Below are positions 24,980 through 34,047 of a stretch of DNA of 64,000 nucleotides, one piece after another; position 1 is the stretch's first letter, and each line of letters begins with the position of its first letter. The DNA lies in the NCBI GenBank assembly GCA_963789255.1, contig CAWBJW010000001.1, positions 1,240,001 through 1,304,000 of the forward strand. The letters run 5' to 3'. The notes beneath the pieces are model-generated. The model saw only the letters and a program-made list of their open reading frames with translations. It had not been told where the DNA came from and made no database searches. Origin of the DNA: DATARH01 sp963789255. Its GTDB lineage: Bacteria > Pseudomonadota > Alphaproteobacteria > ATCC43930 > CGMCC-115725. Made by a program: the position numbers and the translations under genes.

Positions 24980-25707
24980 CCGAGCGGTTTGCGCGCATCC
25001 CGGAACGAGCGGTGGGGCGTCGCGATCTGACGGCGCGGGACTGGCGTGTTCTCGCCTGTATTGCGCTTCACGCAGACGCGTCCGGGCGTGCCTATCCAAG
25101 CATGGCGACGATCGCCGCTCGCACTGGGCTCGATAGAACCAAGGTCCCCGCCTCCGTTAAGAAGCTGGAAACCATCGGGTTGCTCCGGGCAAGCCGCCGC
25201 CGTGATGAAGCCGGGGATGCGGCCAGCACTCTTTACGAAATCGTCTTCGACGAACGAGGGGTGTTGCCGCCGCTGGGAACACCTGTTGCCGAAGACAGGA
25301 ACACGGTGTTGCCGCCGGCGGGAACAGCGGGTGTTGCCGCCGGTGGGACCCTAACAGACCAATATGGAACAGACCAAAGAACACGCGCGCGGCGCGCGGC
25401 GCGTCAGCGTGTGCCTGTCTCTCAGATCGGCGCCAAGGAGTTCGAAGCCTTCTGGAAAGTCTACCCTTCCCGGTACCCGCACCCCAATTCCCCGGATTCA
25501 GCGCGGCAGGCCTTCGTGGCGGCAGTCAAGCGCGGCATCGACCCCGGCGTGATCATCCGCAGCGCCGAGAACTACGCCGCCTATGTTCGGCAGCACGTCA
25601 ACGATCCTAAGTTCGTGAAGACGGCCGCGGGCTGGCTCCGAGAGGAACGGTGGAGCGGCGACCAGCAGCCGCCCGAGCCGCCACGGCTCCGAGTCGGGAT
25701 GAACTGA
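24976..25707 (+). CDS. HTH replisome-organiser-like protein
   Basis: 243 residues. The N-terminal winged HTH (WRVLACIALHADASGRAYPS, MATIAARTGLDRTKVPASVK) resembles phage replication proteins of the O/DnaD-like kind. A variable linker follows, then a C-terminal domain FEAFWKVYPSRYPHPNSPDS ... VKTAAGWLREERW, a pattern common in phage replisome organisers and DnaT-like proteins. The ATGA overlap with the preceding gene and the primase-helicase 12 bases downstream make a replication module. It probably binds the element's origin and loads the helicase. Confidence 0.72.
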   Translation: MTERFARIPERAVGRRDLTARDWRVLACIALHADASGRAYPSMATIAARTGLDRTKVPASVKKLETIGLLRASRRRDEAGDAASTLYEIVFDERGVLPPLGTPVAEDRNTVLPPAGTAGVAAGGTLTDQYGTDQRTRARRAARQRVPVSQIGAKEFEAFWKVYPSRYPHPNSPDSARQAFVAAVKRGIDPGVIIRSAENYAAYVRQHVNDPKFVKTAAGWLREERWSGDQQPPEPPRLRVGMN

Positions 25708-25719
25708 CGATGGCGACGC

Positions 25720-27485
25720 TTGCCGAGCCTGCTCCTCGAGCACGGCATCCGCGCGCGCCACTACCGCGACGGCACCCAGAAGCTTCCCTGTCCACGCTGC
25801 TCACGCGACCGCAAAAAGCGGAACGATCCGTGCCTGTCGCTAACGATCGCCGGCGAGGGGTCCCTGTGGAATTGCCATCATTGCGGATGGAGCGGCATCG
25901 TGAGCGAGCATCAGGACGAGCGACCGGCCCGACCTCGCCAGCGACCTGCACCGAACCGGCCGGAGAGGGAGCCGGCTGATCTCTCGCCCGCGGTGTTGGA
26001 ATGGCTGGCGAACCGCGGCATTTGCGAGGCGACGGCGCGGCGCAACCGGATCGGCTCGGCACGCGTCTACGTCCCGGCGCTCGGCCGCGAAGCCGATTGC
26101 ATCGCCTTCCCGTATTTCCGCAACGGCGAGCTGGTGAACATCAAATTCCGGGCGCTCGACGAGAAAGCATTCACGCAGGTCAAGGGCGCCGAGAAGATCC
26201 TCTACGGGCTTGACGACATCGCCGACAGCAAGACGGGGATCATAGTGGAGGGCGAATGCGACAAGCTCGCCTCGGAGGAGGCCGCCTTGCGCAACGTCGT
26301 CTCCGTGCCCGACGGCGCGCCGGCCAGGGTCAAGGCCGGCAACCCGGACCCTGAAGATGCCAAATTCTCCTACCTCGCCAACTGCAGCGATGAACTCAAT
26401 CGGCTCGATCGTATCATCCTGGCTGTCGATGACGACCCGCCAGGCCATGCGCTCGCCGAGGAACTCGCTCGGCGCCTGGGCAAGGAACGGTGCTGGCGGG
26501 TGCGATGGCCCGACAGCGGCGACGCGCCATGCAAGGACGCCAACGAGACGCTGTTGCGGCACGGCGCCGATGTGCTGCGCGAATGCATCGAGGCGGCCGA
26601 GCCCTACCCGATCGCCGGCTTGCATAGCCCGCGCGATTTCTACGACGAAGCCTTGGCGCTCTATCGCGATGGTCGGCAGCGCGGGGTGTCGACGGGCTGG
26701 CCGTCGCTCGACGAATACATGACCATCCGGCCAGGCGAGCTGTCGGTCGTCACGGGGGTTCCGAACAGCGGCAAGAGCGAGTTCATCGACGCGCTCGCCG
26801 TCAACCTCGCGCATCGCTGCGCGTGGCGCTTTGCAATGTGCAGCTTCGAGAACCCGCCCGACGAGCACATTTCCAAACTCGCCGAGAAATATCTCGGGCT
26901 GCCGTTCTGGGACGGTCCGACCCGCCGCATGTCCGAGGCCGAGCTGTTGCAGGCGATCGAGTGGATCAGCGACCGCTTCGATCTGATCCGCTTCGATGAC
27001 GAGGCGCCGACGATCGAGGCGACCTCGACAAGGCGAGCGTCGCGGTGATGCGGCACGGCATCCGCGGGCTCGTCATCGACCCGTACAACGAGATCGAGCA
27101 CCGCCGCCCGGCCAACATGACTGAGACGGAATACGTCTCGCAATTGCTCGGCAAGGTGAAGCGCTTCGCACAGAACCACGGGGTCCATGTCTGGTTTGTC
27201 GCGCACCCGGCCAAGCCCCACCGTGAGGCCACCGGCTCGTTGCCCGTGCCGACCCTGTACGACATTTCGGGCTCGGCCAATTGGGCGAACAAGGCCGACC
27301 TCGGGGTTGTCGTGCATCGCCCCGAACCCGAGAAGCCGCTCACCGACATCTACATCCGCAAAGTGCGGTTCAAGTCGGTGGGCAAGATCGGCGCCGTCTC
27401 CCTCCGATGGGACCGCGCCACCGGACGTTATGCCGAAATCGCGCCAGCCTCCAACGGCGCCGCCAGGGCGTACCGCGACGACTGA
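25720..27485 (+). CDS. Primase-helicase (T7 gp4/Twinkle-like), frameshifted in this sequence
   Basis: One protein of about 588 residues spread over two frames. It has an N-terminal zinc ribbon (CPRCSRDRKKRND ... CHHCGW), a TOPRIM primase domain (GIIVEGECDKLASEE, IILAVDDDPPG), then a RecA/DnaB-type helicase domain with Walker A GVPNSGKS and, after the shift, RGLVIDPYNEIEHRRP (Walker B), WFVAHPAKPHRE and DISGSANWANKADLGV. The shift is at about 27021-27026, where a base is missing between TIEAT and LDKASVAV-like residues. The start is a TTG at 25720 without a strong ribosome-binding site. It would prime and unwind element DNA, as alpha/gp4 proteins do in P4-like elements. Confidence 0.85.
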
Positions 27486-27828
27486 CGGCCGCAATCGGCT
27501 GACCGCGCCCGCGGCAAGAGATCAAGGGCGGAGGCGTGCAATAGGCCGCTCTGGCGGGCGCTGATGCGCGGGCGCGGCTCCCCGGCAGCTCTGCCGATCC
27601 GGGGAAACGCACGCGCGAGCGGCTACCGGCGTGGCTCCGCGGGGCAGCCCCGGCGGCATGAAAAACGTGTTCGGCCGCCTGTTCTGAACCAAGCCGCCCT
27701 GCTATGGTGCCGATCAAGCTCAGCGTCGATTTCTGCGGCTATTGGCAGCGGAGCTTCGGCGTCTGAAAACCTGCGGGGCGATCGGGCAGCGCGGCCAAGC
27801 TCCCGCCCGTTCTGCCTCGCCATGTTCG
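27486..27828. other. Island stretch without a recognisable gene
   Basis: About 340 bases after the primase-helicase stop. Open frames here are Arg/Ser-rich and look like shadows, and I see no protein family or RNA. The segment ends at the 13-bp hairpin at 27829-27868. Confidence 0.5.
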
Positions 27829-27868
27829 ATAGCCTCGGCGTGCGCAACCTATCAAACGCCGAGGCTAT
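27829..27868 (-). terminator. 13-bp perfect hairpin after a small leftward ORF
   Basis: ATAGCCTCGGCGT at 27829-27841 pairs exactly with ACGCCGAGGCTAT at 27856-27868 across a 14-base loop. For leftward transcription it starts 8 bases after the stop of the small ORF at 27877-28068, where a terminator would be expected, although there is no T-run on either side. Confidence 0.45.
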
Positions 27869-27876
27869 GGTCATGA

Positions 27877-28068
27877 CTATTGTCGAGTTCGCGTCTTCGC
27901 CGCTTCCTCAAGAGCGGCAAGATGAACAGGAAGCCGCTCAGCCAAAGGACGGACAACCTCAATCGGTAGCGCAAAGCCAGCGCTTGCCCCTTGGCGATCA
28001 ATCATCGTCAAATGAATTGCCGTCTTGTGAACGTCGATCCTTAGTTCAACCTGCACAACAGGCGTCAA
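27877..28068 (-). CDS. Small hypothetical protein in the island
   Basis: 63 residues from a TTG at 28068 without a clear ribosome-binding site; no family recognised. The sequence is protein-like (VQVELRIDVHKTAIHLTM, FALPIEVVRPLAERL, VHLAALEEAAKT). The perfect hairpin placed right after the stop supports transcription in this direction. It is divergent from the cargo gene at 28094, so it could be a small regulator or antitoxin-like partner of it; this is inference from position only. Confidence 0.35.
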   Translation of the reverse strand: MTPVVQVELRIDVHKTAIHLTMIDRQGASAGFALPIEVVRPLAERLPVHLAALEEAAKTRTRQ

Positions 28069-28093
28069 GGATGAGGCTTGGGGCTCAGTATCG

Positions 28094-29272
28094 GTGATGC
28101 GGTCGAGGCCGGGCGAAGCTCTCCCGGCGGGCTATCGCAGCTTTGTACGCCTCGATGACATGGGCTCTCTCGCCGTGCGCTTCGATGAGCCTACGCCACG
28201 GTGGTGTTTCGTTGACGGGAACGAGTATTACTTCCGTCAGATTGTGAATCACCTCGGGGCCCGCGTTTTGATTGATACTACCGGCGAGCTTGTATCGGCC
28301 GCTCGCGTTTTAATTGATACTACGGGTGAGCTTCTGTCGGCCACTCCATTTGTTGTGATGCCCGATACCGCAGGAATAAGAGAGCGCATCGACGGCATCT
28401 TGGGTCGAAAATCTCCAGACGCGCGGGCGGTCGTCGCTGACGCAGGCGCAGACGACGAACCGCTACGCGATACACGCGCCGCGCCCGTGCCGTACGTTCC
28501 GGGAGCGCCCCGGAACCCCGCCGACTTCCTCCGGTTTCCGGTGGTCCACGCCGAGTGCAATGTCAGTGGTCTGCTGCGGGCAGGTCAATGGGACGATGCT
28601 GCCGGTCTAGAGGCCGCGCGCATGCTCCTGCTTAAACGCTTCGACCTAAAGCTCGGACTTTGGGATTTAGCACTCAACCCGGTCTTAAGGTCAGCCGTGC
28701 TTGAGCCGGAGCCCCAGCGGGAGGTCCCTGCACAGCCGGCGCGGGCTCCGGCTCATGCATGGAAGCAAGCAGCAAGAGAGGCCGAAAGGGCAACCGCGCG
28801 CCGAGAAGACGCGCGGCGCGCGCTCAGTCAGGTCACTGCTGCTCTCCTCCAGCACGGACTTGCATCGCTTGGATGGAGCGTCAACGAGAATGGACGGTTG
28901 ATCTTACCGCTCACAGAGCCGCTATCCAACTGGCCAGGCGCGCCAGAATATCCCCTCGTTGTCCTCAGAATCGAGGTTAGCAAGACCACCATTCGTGTCG
29001 TCGTATGGCAGTGGTTCTACAACAACTTCGATATCAGCGATTTCATCGATAAGAGACGCCAGGCTTTCGAGGCAGTTGCTCTACTCCCCGCATCTCAGAA
29101 GAACCCTAGCTGCAAGCCGCTCTGGAGCACAAACATTGGGTGGGGCAACGCTGATGCTGACTGGTCGGGCACAGCGAAGGCGATCGCTCAGCGCACAAAC
29201 CAATGGGTGACCCTGCTCGGTGACTTCATCAATTCCTGTCGGAAGCTCCAGCACGCAAGATCGACTAGCTAA
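28094..29272 (+). CDS. Unrecognised cargo protein beside attR
   Basis: 392 residues, no family recognised. Base composition is visibly less GC-rich than the rest of the island. Parts seen: an N-terminal ~90-residue region (YRSFVRLDDMGSLAVRFDE, CFVDGNEYYFRQIVNHLG); a 14-residue tandem duplication (ARVLIDTTGELVSA, then ARVLIDTTGELLSA) coded at 28259-28300 and 28301-28342; a helical Ala/Arg/Glu-rich middle that may form a coiled coil (AWKQAAREAERATARREDAR); and a well-structured C-terminal domain (YPLVVLRIEVSKTTIRVVVW, NFDISDFIDKRRQAFEAV). Its slot, last gene before attR, is where satellites and islands carry defence or fitness cargo. Function is not known. Confidence 0.65.
   Translation: MMRSRPGEALPAGYRSFVRLDDMGSLAVRFDEPTPRWCFVDGNEYYFRQIVNHLGARVLIDTTGELVSAARVLIDTTGELLSATPFVVMPDTAGIRERIDGILGRKSPDARAVVADAGADDEPLRDTRAAPVPYVPGAPRNPADFLRFPVVHAECNVSGLLRAGQWDDAAGLEAARMLLLKRFDLKLGLWDLALNPVLRSAVLEPEPQREVPAQPARAPAHAWKQAAREAERATARREDARRALSQVTAALLQHGLASLGWSVNENGRLILPLTEPLSNWPGAPEYPLVVLRIEVSKTTIRVVVWQWFYNNFDISDFIDKRRQAFEAVALLPASQKNPSCKPLWSTNIGWGNADADWSGTAKAIAQRTNQWVTLLGDFINSCRKLQHARSTS
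28259..28342 (+). repeat. In-frame 42-bp tandem duplication within the cargo gene
   Basis: Two 42-base units, 28259-28300 and 28301-28342, encode nearly the same 14 residues. Of the codon differences I can see (GCC/GCT, TTG/TTA, ACC/ACG, GGC/GGT, GTA/CTG) all but one are silent, so the repeat seems to be kept by selection on the protein. Confidence 0.8.
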
Positions 29273-29443
29273 GCTAGGGCGCGCATCGAGTTCGTTTCTC
29301 TGCGTGATCGCGACCGGCTACAGGCGAGCCCGACAGTATTGCGGTCGGCGACGGTCCCGGCGATGATGGGAAGCATGATGGGACACAGGCAGACAGCCCG
29401 GCAACGGCGATACGGAGCGGGTCGGGGAGCGAATTGCCGCCGA

Positions 29444-29465
29444 TTGCTTCCCATATGCTTCCCAT
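29444..29465 (+). repeat. Two 11-bp tandem repeats, candidate integrase arm sites (right)
   Basis: TTGCTTCCCAT (29444-29454) and ATGCTTCCCAT (29455-29465), the same unit and orientation as the three copies at 22039-22071, 44 bases inside the right attachment repeat. Confidence 0.65.
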
Positions 29466-29508
29466 CGGAGAGGCTTCGCTGGATTCGATGCTTTAAGCCT
29501 TTGATTTA

Positions 29509-29585
<77 letters not shown>

Positions 29586-29652
29586 CGGTCCCGCCTTTGG
29601 AACGAGGGCGAGGATTTAGCGGAAATGCCGGGGGCAGGCAAGGGAGGGCGGC

Positions 29653-31549
29653 GTGAGTGGTCTGACCGGCGGCGCAATAGAGATGGTCCCCGACATGGTC
29701 GTCGAGCGCGACATCATGGTGGCCGCGCGCGACGGCATCCGGCTCGCCACCGATGTCTACCGGCCGGTCCATCGGCCCGAGGGCGGCGGGCGGTTCCCGG
29801 TCATCCTCGAACGCACGCCCTACGACAAATCGGCGCCGAGCCGGTCGGAGCGCACTGCCGCCGCCATCGCCGTTGGCGCCGCGCCGCGCTCGCGCGGAGC
29901 GGTCGCCGGCTATTTCGTCGCGCTCGGCTACGCGGTCGTCTATCAGGATTGCCGCGGCCGTTATCGCTCGGAGGGGCGCTTCACCAAATATCTGAGCGAG
30001 GCCGAGGACGGCGTCAACACGCTCGCCTGGCTGGGCCGCCAGCCCTGGTGCAACGGCCACATCGCGACGATGGGCCTCTCCTATTCGGCGCATGCCCAGA
30101 TGGCGCTCGGCACTCTCGACCCGCCTGGCCTCGCTGCCCAGCTCATCGATTGCGGCGGCTTCTCGAACGCCTACCGCAGCGGCATCCGCCACGGCGGCGC
30201 CTTCGACCTGAAGCAGGCGACCTGGGCCTATCGCAACGCGCTGGCCGACGCGCGCGACCCGGCGGCGAAGGCGGCGCTCGCCGGGGAGGACATCACGGCG
30301 TGGATCGCACGGCTGCCGCGCCAGCCCTGGTCGCGGGGCAACTCGCCGCTCAGCGCCGCGCCCGACTACGAGGAATACCTGTTCGAGCAATGGTCGCACG
30401 GCACCTTCGATGCGTTCTGGCAGCAGAAGGGGATTTATGCCGAGGGCGATTACGGCGCTTACGCCGGCGTGCCCATGATGCACCTGTCGGGCTGGTACGA
30501 CCCCTACGCGCGCACCGCGATGGAAAACTACCTCGGCCTCGCCGCGAAGAAGCGCGGGCCGGTGCAGGCTGATCCTCGGACCGTGGACCCATGGCGACCG
30601 CTCGCTGAGCCACGCGGGCGACGTTGATTTCGGCCAAGAAGCCCCGGTCAACGGCAATCTTGCCGAGGATTTTTTCGCGCTGCGCCGGCGCTGGTTCGAC
30701 CGCTGGCTGAAGGGCGTCGACAATGGCGCCGAACGCGACCCGGCGGTGCGCGTCTTCGTGATGGGCGGCGGCTCGGGGCGCAGGAATGCCGCCGGCCGGC
30801 TCGACCACGGCGGGCATTGGCGCAGCGCCGCCGCGTGGCCATTGCCCGGGACCGAGTGGACCCGGTGGTCTCTGCAAGACGACCGCACGATCGGCCGCGC
30901 GCCGGGCCCGGACGGCGCGGCGCCGCTCGTGCTGACCGCCGACCCGCGCCATCCCGTCCCGACGATCGGCGGCGCGATCTCCTCGGGCGAGCCGGTGATG
31001 CGCGGCGGCGCCTACGACCAGCGCACCGGGCCCGATGTGTTCGGCGCCAGCCCACCCTTCGGCCCGCTCGCCGATCGCGCCGACGTGCTGTCCTTCGCCA
31101 CCGAGCCGCTCGCCGCCGATCTCGCAGTGGCGGGGCCGGTCGAGCTGCGCCTCTGGGTCGCCTGCGACACCCCCGATGCCGACATCCATGCCAAGCTCGT
31201 CGATGTCCGGCCGCCCAACGAGGATTACAAGCAGGGTTTCGCGACGAACCTCTGCGAGGGGCTGCTGCGGCTGCGCTATCGCAACTCGTGGGAACAGCCG
31301 TCGCTGATGACCGTCGGCGACGTGTACCCGATCAGGATCGCCCTGTTTCCGACCGCCAACCTGTTTCAGCGCGGCCACCTTCTGCGCCTCGACCTCGCCG
31401 GCAGCAATTTTCCCCACTTCGACATCAACCCCAATTCGGGCGAGCCCGAAGGCGCCGGCCGGCATCCGCGGCCGGCGCGGACCCGCATCTTTGTCAACCG
31501 GTCGCGCCCCTCGCACCTGGTGCTGCCGGTCATCCCGCCCGGGCGCTGA
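29653..31549 (+). CDS. CocE/NonD-family (X-Pro dipeptidyl-peptidase S15) hydrolase, frameshifted in this sequence
   Basis: About 632 residues in two frames. The N-terminal alpha/beta hydrolase domain has RDGIRLATDVYRP, YQDCRGRYRSEGRF and the nucleophile region GLSYSAHAQMALGT (Ser). The C-terminal jelly-roll domain (PepX_C: ADLAVAGPVELRLWVACDTP, DADIHAKLVDVRP, PHFDINPNSGEP) continues in the second frame. One extra G at 30567-30568 separates GPVQ from LILGPWTHGD. The start is the GTG at 29653 after GGAGGGCGGC. The family cleaves esters, acyl-amino acids or proline peptides; the specific substrate is unknown. Confidence 0.85.
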
Positions 31550-31555
31550 GGCCGT

Positions 31556-32167
31556 TCAAAGGTCGATCTCGGGCTGCACCGTCGCGGTGAAGGAGGGCCG
31601 CGTTGCGATCGCGTCGAGAAACGCCGAGAGGCGCGGATGCCCGAGGTGCCACGCCCACACCTTGTGCCGCCGGGCAATGTTTTCGAGCGCCGCGCCGAGC
31701 ACGATCTGCGCGGCGTCGAGCGGGCCGCCGTAACGGCCCTCGCCGATCGACTTTTCGAACGCGTCGGCGGCGCGCCCGGCCCGCGCGCTCTCCAGCGCGA
31801 TGACCCCCGGCGCCTTAAGCCCGAAGCGCAATTCGCGGTTCCACACCGTGACGGCATCGAGAAAGGCATAGGCGCGCCCCAACTCGGCAAGGATCCTCCA
31901 GCCGTCGGAGCCGTCCATCGGCAACAACCGCCGGCCGCCGTGCGTTGCATCGAGATAAAGCAGCACCAGGAGGCTTTCGTTGAGGACCGTGCCGTCGTCG
32001 AGCTCGAGGGTCGGCACCTTGCCGCCGGGATTGTAGGCCAGGAGCGTCGAGTTCGGGTCGCGCAGCGTGACCTCCTCCTCAGCGACCCGCCCGATCAGCC
32101 CGGTCTCGCGCAACACCACCCGGATGATCCGCGCATAGGGCGACCCCGCGGCATAGAACAGCTTCAT
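31556..32167 (-). CDS. Glutathione S-transferase
   Basis: 203 residues. The thioredoxin-like N-terminal domain (MKLFYAAGSPYARIIRVVLR, catalytic Ser/Tyr region; NPGGKVPTLELDDGTVLNES with the cis-Pro and the glutathione-binding ES) is followed by a helical C-terminal domain (GGPLDAAQIVLGAALENIAR, HPRLSAFLDAIATRPSF). It conjugates glutathione to electrophiles or acts in a degradative pathway. It is convergent with the hydrolase gene (6-base gap) and divergent from the D-aminoacylase gene across a REP cluster. Confidence 0.9.
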   Translation of the reverse strand: MKLFYAAGSPYARIIRVVLRETGLIGRVAEEEVTLRDPNSTLLAYNPGGKVPTLELDDGTVLNESLLVLLYLDATHGGRRLLPMDGSDGWRILAELGRAYAFLDAVTVWNRELRFGLKAPGVIALESARAGRAADAFEKSIGEGRYGGPLDAAQIVLGAALENIARRHKVWAWHLGHPRLSAFLDAIATRPSFTATVQPEIDL

Positions 32168-32196
32168 TGCACAACTCCCCGGTATCCGGCACCGTT

Positions 32197-32335
32197 TTGC
32201 CCCTCTCCCCGGCCCCCTCCCCGCTTGCGGGGAGAGGGGGTCCAGCGGCGCCTTTGGAGAATACCCTTTCGACGGCTTGCATGCTCGTCCGGCTGCGGTC
32301 CCTCTCCCCGCAAGCGGGGAGAGGGACAGGGTGAG
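32197..32335. repeat. REP-like palindrome cluster
   Basis: Two strong palindromes: CTCCCCGCTTGCGGGGAG near 32218-32235 and CCCTCTCCCCGCAAGCGGGGAGAGGG near 32300-32325, with a related half-copy at the left edge. They share the core of the elements at 4233 and 9222 and lie in the upstream region between the divergent GST and D-aminoacylase genes. Confidence 0.75.
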
Positions 32336-32374
32336 CGGTCTTCGCCGGGCATTACATCAAGGAAACGAGGGAAC

Positions 32375-33994
32375 ATGGCCTGGGACATCCTGATCCGCGG
32401 CGGCATGGTGATCGACGGCTCGGGCCGTCCGGGCGAGATCGCCGACGTCGCGATCGCCGATGGCCATATCGCGCGCATCGGCCCGGCCCTCGCGGGCGAG
32501 GCAGCCCGGACCATCGACGCCGCAGGGCTGGCGGCGACCCCCGGCTTTATCGACATCAAAACCCATTCCGACTTCACATTGCCGATCAACCCGAAGGCCG
32601 AAAGCAAGGTGCGCCAGGGGGTGACGACCGAGATCATCGGCCATTGCGGCTTCTCGGTCGCGCCGGTATTGCCGGGCAAGGCGCAGCTGCTCGCCGACTA
32701 TCTCTCCGGCGGGGCACCGTGGCTGCCGTTCCGCGAGGTCAGTTTTCCCGATTATCTCGACAGCTTCCCCAAGGTCGCGGTCAACGCCGGCATGCTGGTC
32801 GGGCACAACACATTGCGGCTGATGGCGATGGGTCTCGATGACCGCGCGCCCACCCGCTCCGAACTCGACCAGATGGTCGCGATGCTCGACGACGGCTTGC
32901 AGGCCGGCGCGCTCGGCCTCTCAACCGGCCTCTTCACGCCGCCCGGCAGCTTTGCCGATCCCGCCGAGATCATGGCGCTGTGCGCGGTCGTGGCGCGCCA
33001 CCGGGCCGGCTATTTCACCCATATCCGCGACGAATCGAACAAGGTGCTGGAGGCGGTCGAGGAGGCGATCGCGATTGCCCGCGCCTATCCGATCCATATC
33101 GAGATCGTCCACCTGAAATGCTCGGGGGTCAACAATTGGGGCAAGGCGGCCGAGATCCTCGCGCGCATCGAGCGGGCGCGGGCCGGCGGCGTTGATATTG
33201 ATTGCGACGCCTATCCCTATACAGCGGGCGCCAACCCGCTCAAAAACCTGCTGCCGCCCTGGGTGCAGGTCGGCGATAACGCGGCGATGCTGGCGCGCCT
33301 CGCGCAGCCCGAGACGCGCGCCCGCATCGAGGCCGAAATCGCCGACAATGGGCTCAACAATTGGGGCCGCATCCCGTCCTGGGATTCGGTGCAAATCTCG
33401 ATCTCGCCCAACCTGCCGCAATATGCCGGGCAAACCATCGCCGCGCTCGCCGCTGCGCGCGGCGTCCAACCGATCGACCTCGTCTGCGACCTGTTGATCG
33501 AGGACAACGGCGCGACCCGGGTGCTGATCGCCGCGATCTCGGAAGACGACATCCGCACGATCGTGCGCTCGCCGACGGCGCTCATCGGCTCCGACGGCAA
33601 TTGCGTCGCCGATTACGGTGTCACCGGCCAGGGAATGCCGCATCCGCGCTTCTACGGCACCTTTCCGCGCATCATCGGCCATTACGTGCGCGATGAGCGG
33701 CTGCTGCCATTGGAGCAGGCGGTCCACAAGATGACCGGCGCCACGGCCGCCGCGCTGAAGCTGCGCGACCGCGGCCTCCTCGCCCCGGGCTACCGCGCCG
33801 ACATTGCGATCTTCGATCCCGCCGATTTCCGCGACCGGGCGACCTACGCCGAGCCGCACCGCTACCCGACCGGCCTGCGCACCACCGTCATCGTCAACGG
33901 CATCCTCGTCGTCGACCACGCGGTCCACACCGGCGCCCTGCCTGGCATGGTGCTGCGCCGCGCCTCCGACGGCCGGGTCGGCGACCCGGCCTGA
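32375..33994 (+). CDS. N-acyl-D-amino-acid deacylase (D-aminoacylase)
   Basis: 539 residues, amidohydrolase superfamily; start at 32375 after GAGGGAAC. It opens with WDILIRGGMVIDGSGRPGEI, then the metal site region TPGFIDIKTHSDFT, VRQGVTTEIIGHCGFS with the conserved metal-bridging Cys, YFTHIRDESNKVLEAVEEAI, EIVHLKCSGVNNWG, and LIGSDGNCVADYG, ending with APGYRADIAIFDPADFRDRA. It releases D-amino acids from N-acyl derivatives using zinc. The product could feed the flavin D-amino acid/amine dehydrogenase genes in the same neighbourhood; that link is inference. It converges with the ABC transporter operon. Confidence 0.92.
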   Translation: MAWDILIRGGMVIDGSGRPGEIADVAIADGHIARIGPALAGEAARTIDAAGLAATPGFIDIKTHSDFTLPINPKAESKVRQGVTTEIIGHCGFSVAPVLPGKAQLLADYLSGGAPWLPFREVSFPDYLDSFPKVAVNAGMLVGHNTLRLMAMGLDDRAPTRSELDQMVAMLDDGLQAGALGLSTGLFTPPGSFADPAEIMALCAVVARHRAGYFTHIRDESNKVLEAVEEAIAIARAYPIHIEIVHLKCSGVNNWGKAAEILARIERARAGGVDIDCDAYPYTAGANPLKNLLPPWVQVGDNAAMLARLAQPETRARIEAEIADNGLNNWGRIPSWDSVQISISPNLPQYAGQTIAALAAARGVQPIDLVCDLLIEDNGATRVLIAAISEDDIRTIVRSPTALIGSDGNCVADYGVTGQGMPHPRFYGTFPRIIGHYVRDERLLPLEQAVHKMTGATAAALKLRDRGLLAPGYRADIAIFDPADFRDRATYAEPHRYPTGLRTTVIVNGILVVDHAVHTGALPGMVLRRASDGRVGDPA

Positions 33995-34047
33995 GCGCGC
34001 CGGCGGGCATCGGCGGGCTCGTTCTCGTGCGGGGGAACCCGGGCCGG

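Noticed and set aside
27564..28097. Rightward 177-codon ORF in the island
   Set aside because: Ser/Arg-rich shadow composition, no ribosome-binding site, overlaps both the hairpin and the opposite small ORF.
28259..28342. Start of a CRISPR-like or iteron array
   Set aside because: Two contiguous in-frame 42-bp units without spacers, with silent codon differences: a protein-level tandem duplication. No CRISPR array or cas gene is seen anywhere in the window.
31637..32374. Upstream extension of the D-aminoacylase frame
   Set aside because: Runs antisense to the GST gene and through REP repeats; ATG at 32375 has GAGGGAAC and starts the conserved domain.
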